A stretch of DNA of 20,051 bases from Methylacidiphilum caldifontis (GCA_945860255.1 CAMAQI010000028.1:1-20051); one strand, 5' to 3'; shown: positions 7,017 through 13,949, numbered from the stretch's first letter. Notes: generated from the sequence alone by a model not told the origin. Program-made: numbers and translations.

Positions 7017-7856
7017 ATGAGGAATGAATACATAAAAGGGATAAAGAGTCTGCTGCTGGGGCTTTTGGGAGTAGGCGTTTTAATTGCTCAGACTCCTACC
7101 GACTCTATTCCTGTTGCTCGGGCAGTTCCGAATTTTCCGATTGAACCGGTTCTTGAAAAGGGATTTGATGGAAAATCGGATAATCCGATGTCGCCGATTA
7201 CAGTGACGGTTCTCTCTCCGAAGCCGTTGGAGTTGTGCCCTGTCAACGAGGTTGATTTTTTCTTTCAAGTCACGAACTATTCAATGGCACCCGATGGGAA
7301 TCGACTTCATGCTATTTTAGATAATCAATCTCCTGTTGCCATTGATCAGTTGAAACGTCCTTTGACTTTGAAAGAGCTTTCTCCGGGGGGGCATACCTTA
7401 AGAGTTTTTGCTGTGAAGCCTGATGGGAGGATGGTCGCTGATCCCCAGGCCTTTGCCATGATCTATTTTTATGTGATTAAAAAAGATTATCAAAATTATA
7501 TTAATCCCAATACCCCTTTTTTAACCTTAAATATGCCCTCGATTGATCCGGTGGATTCCGTCCCCGAGGGGGTGGTTTGGTTAGATTATCGAATCCATAC
7601 GCTCTCCGATCAAGGAAAGGGGCTCAAGGTACGCTATCGACTGAGTAATATTCAAGGAATCGATGAGGTGGGGAAAGGGATTTTTTGGAAAAACTTGAAA
7701 GTGGGACGATATGATCTCTCTGTCGATCTTATCGATAGTGCAGGGAATGCGGTTTCTGGTATTTTTAATCGTGTTCTGAGAGTTTTTGATGTTCGTTCGG
7801 TGCAAAAAGCGATTCTGCCGACCTCTGAAGGTCAGCCTGTTGTTCCTCAAGAGTAG
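7017..7856 (+). CDS. Exported beta-rich protein of unknown function
   Basis: I do not recognise this 279-residue protein. Residues about 8-25 (IKGIKSLLLGLLGVGVLIAQ) form a signal peptide with probable cleavage just after it. The mature chain looks all-beta: SPITVTVLSPKPLELCPVNE followed by FFFQVTNYSM, then HAILDNQSPVAI and LKELSPGGHTLRVFAVKPDG, a pattern typical of Ig-like or fibronectin-like folds. A second similar block runs from about 190 (VWLDYRIHTLS ... LKVGRYDLSVDLIDSAGN). This suggests two tandem Ig-like domains in the periplasm or on the surface. I take ATG 7017 as the start (a GTG precedes it directly). No Shine-Dalgarno site is visible. It stands alone on the plus strand between a gene-poor gap and a convergent gap. 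Confidence 0.8.
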   Translation: MRNEYIKGIKSLLLGLLGVGVLIAQTPTDSIPVARAVPNFPIEPVLEKGFDGKSDNPMSPITVTVLSPKPLELCPVNEVDFFFQVTNYSMAPDGNRLHAILDNQSPVAIDQLKRPLTLKELSPGGHTLRVFAVKPDGRMVADPQAFAMIYFYVIKKDYQNYINPNTPFLTLNMPSIDPVDSVPEGVVWLDYRIHTLSDQGKGLKVRYRLSNIQGIDEVGKGIFWKNLKVGRYDLSVDLIDSAGNAVSGIFNRVLRVFDVRSVQKAILPTSEGQPVVPQE

Positions 7857-8130
7857 TTTAAACCCATTTCTTGTAACAGAACCAAAAACCAAAGGCACTT
7901 CAAAATAGTGAAATCAGTCCCGAAATTCTTCGGGATGCGAAGAGTTGAATTAAGGAAATTAGCCGCAAAAGAACGCAGGGAACACAAAATAAAATGGAGT
8001 CTCAAGATTTTTTTTGGAGCAAAATTTAACCTGATATTAATTTTTCATTTTGAGTTCTATGCGTTCCCTGTGGCTAAATTCTCTGTTTTAGATTCAAATG
8101 GTATTGTTTAAAACCACTGATGCGCGGAGG
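7857..8130. other. Convergent gap with two hairpins; no gene seen
   Basis: This 274-bp gap lies between two converging genes. TCCCGAA/TTCGGGA with a 4-nt loop forms a small perfect hairpin at 7918-7935, without a T-run. A large imperfect inverted repeat follows at about 7958-8079. A short ORF here (7908-8111) has no ribosome binding site and is made of the repeat arms, so I do not call it a gene. Confidence 0.6.
7958..8079. repeat. Large imperfect inverted repeat, about 31 nt per arm
   Basis: The left arm is at about 7959-7990 (TTAGCCGCA, GAACGCA, GAACACAAAAT in order). The right arm at about 8047-8078, read on the other strand, has TTAGCCACA, GAACGCA, GAACTCAAAAT, so the arms match with a few substitutions and one length change. 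The AT-rich loop is about 55 nt. The arms resemble intergenic repeats rich in CGCAGGGAACAC or CACAGAG words that are common in some bacteria. In RNA the structure could end or stabilise transcripts from both converging genes. Confidence 0.65.
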
Positions 8131-8152
8131 TTAAGAGCGCGTGTTTTTTTTC
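8120..8152 (+). terminator. Candidate intrinsic terminator of the 7017-7856 gene
   Basis: ATGCGC (8120-8125) can pair with GCGCGT (8137-8142), one pair being G-U. The 11-nt loop is followed directly by G and eight T (8144-8151). It reads on the plus strand and overlaps the last codons of the converging acetyltransferase gene. The stem is short, so confidence is moderate. Confidence 0.35.
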
Positions 8153-8637
8153 CAAAGAGTTTGCGAGATGGAGTCCCACTCGTAGATCAGGAGATCGGTT
8201 ACTTCATCTGAATAATGAATCGCTTTAGAAAGATGGGCCACTTGAGTGAAGCCGACTTTTTCTAAAAGTTTTTGAGAGATCGGATTCCATCCGTAAACCG
8301 TGGATTGAATGATCAGACGGGGATGTTGTGATTGGAACCAACCGCAGAGAGCAGGGAGAGAGGCGGACATGATTCCTTGTCCTGAGAACGGTTCATCGAT
8401 CCAAAAGCCGAGATGAGCTCGGGAGTGGGGAAGGTCTAAATCAAACCCGACTCCACCAACCGTCTGATTATTGGAAATGAGCGCAAAGTGACTAGGGGTT
8501 GAGGTGGGATTGGGGGAATAGGTTGAGGGGGAACGAAGGTTTTTTCGAATTCGTTCTTGTTGAAGGCATCGGAGAAGGACGGAGAGATCTTTCCCTTCCC
8601 AAGGACGAATAAATCCAAAAGGGAGTTCAATCTTCAT
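8131..8637 (-). CDS. GNAT family N-acetyltransferase (RimJ/RimL-like)
   Basis: A 168-residue GNAT acetyltransferase that would transfer an acetyl group from acetyl-CoA to an amine; the substrate cannot be told from the sequence. The family layout is complete. GFIRPWEGKDLSVLL opens the fold; the acetyl-CoA pyrophosphate loop is in GFWIDEPFSGQGIMSASLPA (77-96), with Gly86-Gln-Gly as the variant Q/RxxGxG/A loop; and NPISQKLLEKVGF (118-130) is the helix and beta-bulge typical of RimJ/RimL-like members. The ATG overlaps the stop of the upstream DUF6941 gene (ATGA at 8634-8637), so the two are translationally coupled. No separate ribosome binding site is visible. Confidence 0.85.
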   Translation of the reverse strand: MKIELPFGFIRPWEGKDLSVLLRCLQQERIRKNLRSPSTYSPNPTSTPSHFALISNNQTVGGVGFDLDLPHSRAHLGFWIDEPFSGQGIMSASLPALCGWFQSQHPRLIIQSTVYGWNPISQKLLEKVGFTQVAHLSKAIHYSDEVTDLLIYEWDSISQTLWKKNTRS

Positions 8638-9032
8638 TCGCTTGTAGGAGAAATTTGTGGATGAATGAGGGGAAGAGGATACCGAAGTTTCAAGGTCTCA
8701 CCTAAATAGATTTCAATGTGATAGATTCCGGCGATAGGGAATTCTAATCCACCAAAGAAATTGATATTTGTGGCATGCCCCTCTTCATGATTTAGATTAA
8801 ATTCCGTTGAGGAATCGGCAAGAACCGTATGATCATCTGGTAAGACGATCCGGGTTTTTTGAGTGAAGGCCCCGGAGCCGGAGCACCAACGGGTCCAGAC
8901 ACAGAGCTTCATAACACGAATCGGAAATTGCGGGGCACCGATAAAGTTGACGATTCCGACGATCGAATTCCCTCCGCTGGCTTCAATACGGACATCTTCA
9001 CAGAGAAAGGAGGCTTGGAGATCGGGAATCAT
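8634..9032 (-). CDS. DUF6941 family protein
   Basis: A 132-residue cytosolic protein that resembles the DUF6941 family. Its start, ASFLCEDVRIEASGGNSIVGIVNFI (residues 7-31), follows the family pattern of a short strand, CxDV, and the phrase G-x-x-S-(I/L)-x-G-(I/V). The rest alternates beta strands (RVMKLCVWTRW, KTRIVLPD, YHIEIYLGETL) and fits a small beta-sandwich. The function of the family is not known to me. It is coupled to the downstream acetyltransferase by overlapping stop and start codons. The glycosyltransferase gene lies 107 bp upstream on the same strand. The ATG at 9032 has no clear Shine-Dalgarno site. Confidence 0.7.
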   Translation of the reverse strand: MIPDLQASFLCEDVRIEASGGNSIVGIVNFIGAPQFPIRVMKLCVWTRWCSGSGAFTQKTRIVLPDDHTVLADSSTEFNLNHEEGHATNINFFGGLEFPIAGIYHIEIYLGETLKLRYPLPLIHPQISPTSE

Positions 9033-9139
9033 GTGAAGAGAGTGTGGGGTTGAGAAGAGGATTCTCGCAAGATAAAAATGGGCCTCTTTGCCGTTTGAAT
9101 GCCTTTAAATTCGTGCCCCTCACTCTTTGTCTCAGCGGT

Positions 9140-10159
9140 TTACCAGCGGGGAATTTGGAGTCGGGAGAGTAACGATCGGGTGTTGCGGCATCGCCAAAAT
9201 CCTTGAAGGAATCCTTGCCAGTAGCCGCGAATCCCGATCCACCGTGTCCCCACATCAAAAGCAATGATCCATGGAAGAAGTCGAATCCCTTTTCCTATCG
9301 ACCAATGTTCGGTTTCGATGAGGAATCGTAGTGCCTTGCCCCATTTCAAGAATCTTTTTGTCCAAATGAGAATGAAAAAAAGTAAACTCAGGGGATGACT
9401 GAGCAAGCAGAGAGCAAGAAGGGACAGGAGTTCGAGGGCACTTTGAATTCCGGTTTTGAGTCCAAAGTTAAGGAAGAAAAGAGCCTCTCCACATCCGAGG
9501 AAGTTCCGTTTTGATTCTTTGAAATAGCTGGAGAGTTTATCGAATCGATGCCATGTGCAAATCGCCTCGGGAGCTGCTGCGATTCGTTTTTTGGAGGAGA
9601 CCATCCAGAGACTAAAAATCGCATCATCCCCGGCGAGGGAGAGATCTTCCGGATATTTTCCAAATTCACTCCAGACCGATTTATGGAATGCGATCGATCG
9701 GGTGGAGGCGAGACAAGTGGGGGTGGCGACCATTCCGATTTCTCCATGAGCGAGAGCCCACTCTGCCCAGGCGGCTGGAGAGTGAATCTCGGAGTGATTA
9801 ATTTTCCAGCTTCCGGTGACGATTTGGATTGTCCGATCCTGTTCGTAAGGAGAGACGAGTTTTTCGATCCAAAGAGGATCGAGTCGGCAGCCGAAATCGG
9901 TTGTGACAATCCATTCTCCTTGAGCGGCTTCGATGGCTTGATTGCGTCCATGGGAGACATTGGCTCCATTGATTTGAATCGGACGAAGAGGGAAAGGAAG
10001 GGTATTGACTCTTTGAAGCAGAAATTCCCAAGTTCCATCCTGAGATCCTCCATCGACGACGACCATTTCATCAGGAAATCGGCTCTGCTTTTCAAGATCG
10101 ATGAAGAGTAAGAGGGCACCCGCTTTGTCGTTGAGGATCGTGGAGACGAGGGAGATCAT
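9140..10159 (-). CDS. Family 2 glycosyltransferase with C-terminal membrane segments
   Basis: A 339-residue GT-A fold glycosyltransferase of family GT2, expected to move a sugar from a nucleotide-sugar onto a lipid or polysaccharide at the inner face of the membrane. The catalytic domain (1-210) has VVDGGSQDGT at 34-43, the sequence TTDFGCRLDP at 86-95 in place of a typical DxD, and the acceptor-side GDDA at 177-180. Residues about 235-267 (ALELLSLLALCLL, LSLLFFILIWTKRF) form a membrane hairpin or two segments, and a further hydrophobic stretch at about 290-305 may dip into the membrane. The donor and acceptor are unknown, and no polysaccharide cluster surrounds it. The ATG at 10159 begins the conserved MISLVSTILN strand. 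Confidence 0.87.
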   Translation of the reverse strand: MISLVSTILNDKAGALLLFIDLEKQSRFPDEMVVVDGGSQDGTWEFLLQRVNTLPFPLRPIQINGANVSHGRNQAIEAAQGEWIVTTDFGCRLDPLWIEKLVSPYEQDRTIQIVTGSWKINHSEIHSPAAWAEWALAHGEIGMVATPTCLASTRSIAFHKSVWSEFGKYPEDLSLAGDDAIFSLWMVSSKKRIAAAPEAICTWHRFDKLSSYFKESKRNFLGCGEALFFLNFGLKTGIQSALELLSLLALCLLSHPLSLLFFILIWTKRFLKWGKALRFLIETEHWSIGKGIRLLPWIIAFDVGTRWIGIRGYWQGFLQGFWRCRNTRSLLSRLQIPRW

Positions 10160-10235
10160 TCTAAAGGGGAGTCTTTAGATGGTTTTGAAAAGTTCAATAG
10201 TATATTTAGTCACTGATTGTTTGAATTCTTCGTAT

Positions 10236-10259
10236 TATTTTTCGTTCCGACGAAAAATA
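10236..10259. repeat. Perfect 10-bp inverted repeat with TCCG loop
   Basis: TATTTTTCGT (10236-10245) and ACGAAAAATA (10250-10259) are exact complements around a 4-nt loop. Neither flanking gene ends here (both start outward), so it does not terminate a known gene. It could be an operator, or a terminator of an unannotated short transcript. Confidence 0.55.
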
Positions 10260-10310
10260 TTCAGAAAATCCCGAAAACAAAAAAACAAATAAACAGTATT
10301 TTTAACAATA

Positions 10311-10399
10311 CATAAATCGGAATTCAATGCGAGTGGTATGAGGCAGAGAATATTTTCATTGGGGAGAAATTCTTAGTTTCGATCTTTGACCGATTTATG
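10311..10399 (-). repeat. Dispersed 89-bp element, copy A (complete)
   Basis: The element is bounded by perfect 10-bp terminal inverted repeats: CATAAATCGG at 10311-10320 and CCGATTTATG at 10390-10399. Read on the minus strand it matches the copy at 18900-18988 at 79 of 89 positions without gaps. It carries no ORF, and I see no target-site duplication. It looks like a miniature inverted-repeat element or a palindromic intergenic unit. It ends 13 bp before the -35 element proposed for the flavoprotein gene. Confidence 0.8.
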
Positions 10400-10411
10400 A
10401 GGGAATGTCGC

Positions 10412-10441
10412 TTTACAAAGGGGGTTTCTCTGGTTGATAAT
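10412..10441 (+). promoter_or_regulatory. Promoter of the flavoprotein gene, probably leaderless
   Basis: TTTACA (10412-10417) and GATAAT (10436-10441), separated by 18 bp, fit a sigma-70-type promoter. The -10 element ends only 5 nt before the ATG at 10447, which puts the expected transcript start at or next to the start codon. No usable ribosome binding site fits in between (AGGA abuts the ATG), consistent with a leaderless mRNA. This is an inference from spacing. Confidence 0.5.
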
Positions 10442-10446
10442 CAGGA

Positions 10447-11016
10447 ATGGCTTTGAATGATCTAAAATCGAATCCCCCTCGGCTTGTTTTAGGAGTTACC
10501 GGTTCCATTGCCGCCTTTCGGGCAGCCGATCTTGCGAGTGCGTTGTCGCAAGCGGGGATTCAGGTTGATGTGGTGATGAGTCGTGAAGCGACAAAGTTTA
10601 TCACCGCTTTGACCTTAGAGTCCCTTTCGAAGCGTCCTGTGATCACCGTCGATGATGAGCCGATTATTGAGGGAATCCCGGCTCATATTGCGCTTGCGGA
10701 TGCTGCTGATTTAGTCCTCGTCGCCCCAGTAACGGCGAATGTTTTAGCGCAAACGGCTTTGGGATTGGCAGGAGATGTTTTGACCTCCTTGCTCCTTGCG
10801 ACCCGTGCTCCGATTTGGATGGCGCCGGCCATGAATGGAAAGATGTGGGAACATCCCGCGACGGTTTTAAATGTGGAGACGTTGAGAGGTCGAGGAGTGG
10901 AGTTTATCGGTCCCGATACAGGACTTTTAGCCTGTGGCTATGAGGGATCGGGACGGATGGCTTCAGTGGCAGAGATCTCTCACAAGGTGATCGCTTTTTT
11001 GAGGCCCCCCAAATAG
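10447..11016 (+). CDS. Flavoprotein, CoaC-type phosphopantothenoylcysteine decarboxylase
   Basis: A 189-residue protein of the HFCD flavoprotein family. It corresponds to the CoaC half of CoaBC, the FMN enzyme that decarboxylates 4'-phosphopantothenoylcysteine in coenzyme A synthesis. Family marks are GVTGSIAAFRAADL (16-29), the catalytic His80 in PAHIALADAADL, the NVLAQTALGLAGDVLTSLLL helix, PAMNGKMW (127-134), and the cysteine motif ACGYEGSGRM (162-171). The cysteine loop and PxMNxxMW point to the decarboxylase and away from UbiX-type prenyltransferases. The usual C-terminal CoaB synthetase domain is absent and no coaB is in the window, so CoaB should be encoded elsewhere. The ATG seems to be used without a Shine-Dalgarno site. 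Confidence 0.85.
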   Translation: MALNDLKSNPPRLVLGVTGSIAAFRAADLASALSQAGIQVDVVMSREATKFITALTLESLSKRPVITVDDEPIIEGIPAHIALADAADLVLVAPVTANVLAQTALGLAGDVLTSLLLATRAPIWMAPAMNGKMWEHPATVLNVETLRGRGVEFIGPDTGLLACGYEGSGRMASVAEISHKVIAFLRPPK

Positions 11017-11028
11017 CAAAGTGAAGAT

Positions 11029-11066
11029 TTCACCGCAGATTAACAACGACCTCTGTGTGCTGAGAT
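11029..11066. repeat. CACCGCAG/CTCTGTG-type intergenic repeat fragment
   Basis: The words TCACCGCAGATTAACA and CTCTGTGTGCTGAG follow each other just after the flavoprotein gene. They resemble degenerate intergenic repeats, and the purine-rich stretch near 6922 and the arms of the inverted repeat near 7960 may belong to the same class. It is preceded by a small GTGAA/TTCAC hairpin at 11021-11033. Confidence 0.3.
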
Positions 11067-11096
11067 CAAACCTTCCTTGAGTTCCCTTCAAAGGCT

Positions 11097-11150
11097 CATC
11101 ACTCGGTCTAGCCGAAACCGAGGTTCTTCAGCTAATGTGAATGATTTGTT
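11097..11150 (+). repeat. Possible degenerate copy of the 89-bp element (copy D)
   Basis: CATCACTCGG at 11097-11106 differs by one base from the left end of the copy at 18900, and the next 40 bases follow the same order (GGTC, GAAAC, AG, TTCTTC, AATG, GAAT) with small gaps. The right end is not recognisable. A CTCGGT/ACCGAG stem lies inside it. It could be an old, decayed copy or chance similarity. Confidence 0.35.
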
Positions 11151-11159
11151 GTGGATATT

Positions 11160-11172
11160 CCCTTTAAAAGGG
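11160..11172. promoter_or_regulatory. Palindrome CCCTTTAAAAGGG upstream of the polyamine transporter
   Basis: CCCTTT and AAAGGG are separated by one base and centred 29 nt upstream of the first permease gene. A compact symmetric site in this place may be an operator, but it could also form part of an AT-rich core promoter. No known regulator motif is recognised. Confidence 0.3.
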
Positions 11173-11194
11173 TTAAGTTGTTCTTTAACTTTCT

Positions 11195-11989
11195 ATGACT
11201 TTAAAAAATCATTTTGATCCGTTAAAGTGTTGGACCTGGGGAGTTCTTCTTTTTCTTTATTTCCCGATTTTTGTTTTAATTGCCTATTCCTTTAATGATT
11301 CGAAGTTGAATGTGGTCTGGAAAGGGTTTACTTTTCAATGGTATCACGACCTTTGGCGACATGAGCCGCTGATGCAGTCTGCTCGAAATAGTCTTTGGAT
11401 CGCCTCGGTGACAACCTTTTTTTCCTTAATTCTCGGGGTCGGGAGTTCCTGGTTCTTTCATCGTTATCGTCATCCCTTTCAAAAGGGGTTGAAGAAAATG
11501 ATCATGATTCCTCTTGCGCTTCCTGAGATTTTATTAGGGATTGGACTACTCGTTTTTTTTGCTGCGATTCAGTTCCCTTTGGGATTCACCTCTGTGATCA
11601 TTGCTCATATCACCTTTTGTCTCCCTTTTGTGATATTGATTGTGCTTGCCAGACTTTCGGGAATGGATCCGTCGATTGAGGAGGCTGCTTTAGATCTGGG
11701 GGCGACTCCCCTGCAAGCTTTTTTTAGAGTGATTCTCCCTTACTTGGGGCCCGCCGTCATCTCAAGCGCTCTGATCACGTTTACGCTGTCGTTGGATGAT
11801 TTTATTGTTACCTATTTTACAACTGGCCCGCAGTCTCAGACGCTTCCGATTCGTATTTTTGGGATGACGAAGGTGGGATTGAATCCGATTATTAACGCCC
11901 TTTCGACGATCTTCATCCTTGTGACAGGACTGATCTTGATTTTTATTTTTTGGAATAAAGGAACCCTCAACAATAGGAGCGATAAATGA
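11195..11989 (+). CDS. potC: Spermidine/putrescine-type ABC transporter permease, PotC-like
   Basis: A 264-residue inner-membrane permease of the binding-protein-dependent (MetI-like) family; with its partner permease it forms the channel of a polyamine-type importer. Six hydrophobic segments are visible (about 15-33, 66-84, 105-125, 132-152, 186-206, 235-254). The EAA loop that docks on the ATPase is at 162-187 (EEAALDLGATPLQAF...LPYLGP). Orientation and the C-terminal LDDFIVTYFTTG segment are typical of PotC/PotI. The gene is first in the operon, 178 bp after the flavoprotein gene. The ATG at 11195 lacks a Shine-Dalgarno site. Its stop overlaps the next start (ATGA at 11986-11989). Confidence 0.92.
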   Translation: MTLKNHFDPLKCWTWGVLLFLYFPIFVLIAYSFNDSKLNVVWKGFTFQWYHDLWRHEPLMQSARNSLWIASVTTFFSLILGVGSSWFFHRYRHPFQKGLKKMIMIPLALPEILLGIGLLVFFAAIQFPLGFTSVIIAHITFCLPFVILIVLARLSGMDPSIEEAALDLGATPLQAFFRVILPYLGPAVISSALITFTLSLDDFIVTYFTTGPQSQTLPIRIFGMTKVGLNPIINALSTIFILVTGLILIFIFWNKGTLNNRSDK

Positions 11990-13050
11990 AAGAAAACTCG
12001 GTGAAATCGATGGTATGGTCAGTCCTTCTGGTGTTATTAGTGTCCCTGACCGGGTGCAATAAAAAAAACCAAGAGAGTGTGGCTTCCACAGGAAAAGCGC
12101 TCAATCTGTTTGCTTGGTCTGAATATGTTCCCCAGAAAGTGATTGATGGTTTTACCGCCGAGACGGGGATTAAGGTGAACTATGAGACTTATGCCTCGAA
12201 TGAAGAGATGCTTTCAAAGTTGATAGCAGGAGCTTCTCATTACGATTTGATACAGCCTTCCGAATATATGGTTGAGGCTTTGGCCAAAGCGGGAAAGCTT
12301 AAGCCGTTGGATCGAGAGAAACTCTCGAATCTTCAAAATATTGGAAAAGAGTATTTGAATCTCGGTCATGATCCAGAGCAGAAGTATTCTGTTCCTTGGA
12401 TGGTGGGAACCGTAGGGATTGTTGTGAATACAGAGAAGGTCAAAGAGCCTATTGTGAGCTTTAAGGATCTATTTCAAGAGAAGTACAAAGGAAGAATCGT
12501 GGTCTTGAATGATAGTCGCGAAATCGTTTCCTGGGGGCTTTCTACTTTGGGAATCAATCCCAATGAGGTTACGGATGAAAATCTTGCTCTTGTGAAACCG
12601 GTAATTTCGAAGTGGTTTCCGTTGATCAAAATATTTGATTCCGATAGTCCAAAGACAGCAATGCTCAATGGCGATGTAGATCTAGGGATTGTTTGGAATG
12701 GAGAGGGAGCCAAACTCTATCAAGAGAATAAAAAGTTTCAGTATCTTCTTCCTCAAGAGGGGACGCATCTTTTTATCGACAGTCTTTGTATTCCGATGGG
12801 CTCTAAAAACCCGGAGGCGGCAGAGCTATTCATGAATTACATTCTGCGACCAGAGGTGAGTAAGTTGATTTCGGATGAATTTCCTTATACCAATCCAAAC
12901 CTCGAAGCTCGTAAATTATTATCTCCTGAACAGTTAAATAATCCTGCAAGTTATCCAAAAGGAAATCCGAAACTCGGTATTTTTCTTGATATTGGCAAGA
13001 AACTGGAAGCGATCGATCAGATGGTCACCGATCTGAAGAGTTCTCAATAA
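11986..13050 (+). CDS. potD: Polyamine-type ABC transporter substrate-binding lipoprotein, PotD-like
   Basis: A 354-residue extracytoplasmic binding protein of the PotD/PotF family, which captures spermidine or putrescine and delivers it to the permease pair. The N-terminus is a lipoprotein signal with lipobox LTGC, Cys24 being the lipidated residue, so it is membrane-anchored; E. coli PotD is a free periplasmic protein. The mature part starts with the family phrase LNLFAWSEYVPQKVIDGF, followed by ETGIKVNYETYASNEEML and YDLIQPSEYM. The start has the best Shine-Dalgarno site of the operon (AGGAG at 11975-11979, spacer 6), inside the end of the upstream permease gene. The actual substrate cannot be fixed from sequence alone; other cationic or amino compounds are possible. 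Confidence 0.92.
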   Translation: MKENSVKSMVWSVLLVLLVSLTGCNKKNQESVASTGKALNLFAWSEYVPQKVIDGFTAETGIKVNYETYASNEEMLSKLIAGASHYDLIQPSEYMVEALAKAGKLKPLDREKLSNLQNIGKEYLNLGHDPEQKYSVPWMVGTVGIVVNTEKVKEPIVSFKDLFQEKYKGRIVVLNDSREIVSWGLSTLGINPNEVTDENLALVKPVISKWFPLIKIFDSDSPKTAMLNGDVDLGIVWNGEGAKLYQENKKFQYLLPQEGTHLFIDSLCIPMGSKNPEAAELFMNYILRPEVSKLISDEFPYTNPNLEARKLLSPEQLNNPASYPKGNPKLGIFLDIGKKLEAIDQMVTDLKSSQ

Positions 13051-13100
13051 CAATTTCGCTAAGATCGTGATCGATCAAATGATAAGATGATGGCGTACTC

Positions 13101-13949
13101 ATGAATTTAAGTTCAAGTAAACGCCATTGGATTGTTTTATTCTGGGGGCTCCCAATGACTCTTTGGGGAGCCCTCTTTATCATTGCCCCCATGGCGTTGT
13201 TGCTCGGTTATAGTTTCTGTGAGCGCGATGCTTTGGGGCAGGTGATTTGGTCCTTTACTTGGGAGAATTATCAAAGAGTTTTTGATCCTGTTTATTTGAA
13301 TGTTTTTATTCGTTCTTTTCTTTTCGCCTGTATTACCACATTCGTTTGTTTGATGGTGGGGTATCCAGCGGCTTATTTTATCGCGCGACTTCCGAAAGAA
13401 GTGCGCAATCTCTATCTTCTTTTGGTGATGATTCCATTTTGGACCAGTTTTTTGATTCGCACCTATGCTTGGATCACCCTCCTTAAGTCGGAGGGCGTTT
13501 TAAATGCCATTCTCGGAGCTCTTCCGTTTTCGACCTCCTTGGACCTTTTGTACACCCCCATGGCGGTTCTCATCGGATTGATTTACACATTTCTTCCCTT
13601 TATGATTCTTCCCATTTACAGTTGTGCAGAGAAACTGGATCTCTCTTTAGTAGAGGCCGGCTCTGACTTGGGAGCGAATCCGTTTTGGAATTTCATCCAC
13701 GTGATTCTTCCCCTTACTTGGCCGGGAATTGGGGCTGGAATTCTCTTTGTTTTTGTTCCTACTTTTGGAATGTTTGCAGTCGTCGATCTTTTAGGGGGCT
13801 CCCAAACCCCATTGATCGGTAATGTGATTCAAAATCAGTTCCTTCAAGCAAGAAACTGGCCTTTTGGCTCCGCTCTTGGAGTGATTTTACTCGTGATGTT
13901 TTTTGCTTTATATGCCATGACTCACGATGAGGAAGTCGATGAACGGTGA
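13101..13949 (+). CDS. potB: Spermidine/putrescine-type ABC transporter permease, PotB-like
   Basis: A 282-residue inner-membrane permease, partner of the PotC-like protein. Hydrophobic segments lie at about 12-37, 68-95, 103-122, 152-172, 206-230 and 255-275. The ATPase-binding EAA loop is at 185-210 (EAGSDLGANPFWNF...LPLTWPGI). The segment PFWTSFLIRTYAWITLL (112-128) is highly characteristic of PotB/PotH. It starts 50 bp after the binding-protein gene; this gap has GATCGATC and a GATAAG hexamer, but no terminator and no Shine-Dalgarno site. The 3' end overlaps the ATPase gene by 11 bp. Confidence 0.92.
   Translation: MNLSSSKRHWIVLFWGLPMTLWGALFIIAPMALLLGYSFCERDALGQVIWSFTWENYQRVFDPVYLNVFIRSFLFACITTFVCLMVGYPAAYFIARLPKEVRNLYLLLVMIPFWTSFLIRTYAWITLLKSEGVLNAILGALPFSTSLDLLYTPMAVLIGLIYTFLPFMILPIYSCAEKLDLSLVEAGSDLGANPFWNFIHVILPLTWPGIGAGILFVFVPTFGMFAVVDLLGGSQTPLIGNVIQNQFLQARNWPFGSALGVILLVMFFALYAMTHDEEVDER

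Larger units (their letters stand above)
10160..10446. other. Divergent 287-bp gap: perfect hairpin, repeat copy, promoter
   Basis: This gap separates the glycosyltransferase (leftward) and flavoprotein (rightward) genes. It is AT-rich. It holds a perfect 10-bp hairpin at 10236-10259, one full copy of an 89-bp dispersed element at 10311-10399, and a promoter-like sequence at 10412-10441. No coding sequence is supported. Confidence 0.6.

Noticed and set aside
7918..7935. TCCCGAA/TTCGGGA hairpin as terminator of the 7017-7856 gene
   Set aside because: The stem is good but is not followed by a T-run; the stem at 8120 fits better.
7908..8111. 67-codon plus-strand ORF
   Set aside because: It is built from the arms and loop of the inverted repeat and has no ribosome binding site.
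9388..10119. 243-codon ORF on the minus strand and a 187-codon plus-strand ORF at 9548-10111
   Set aside because: Both overlap the glycosyltransferase, which has recognisable motifs in its own frame; the translations are low-complexity shadows.
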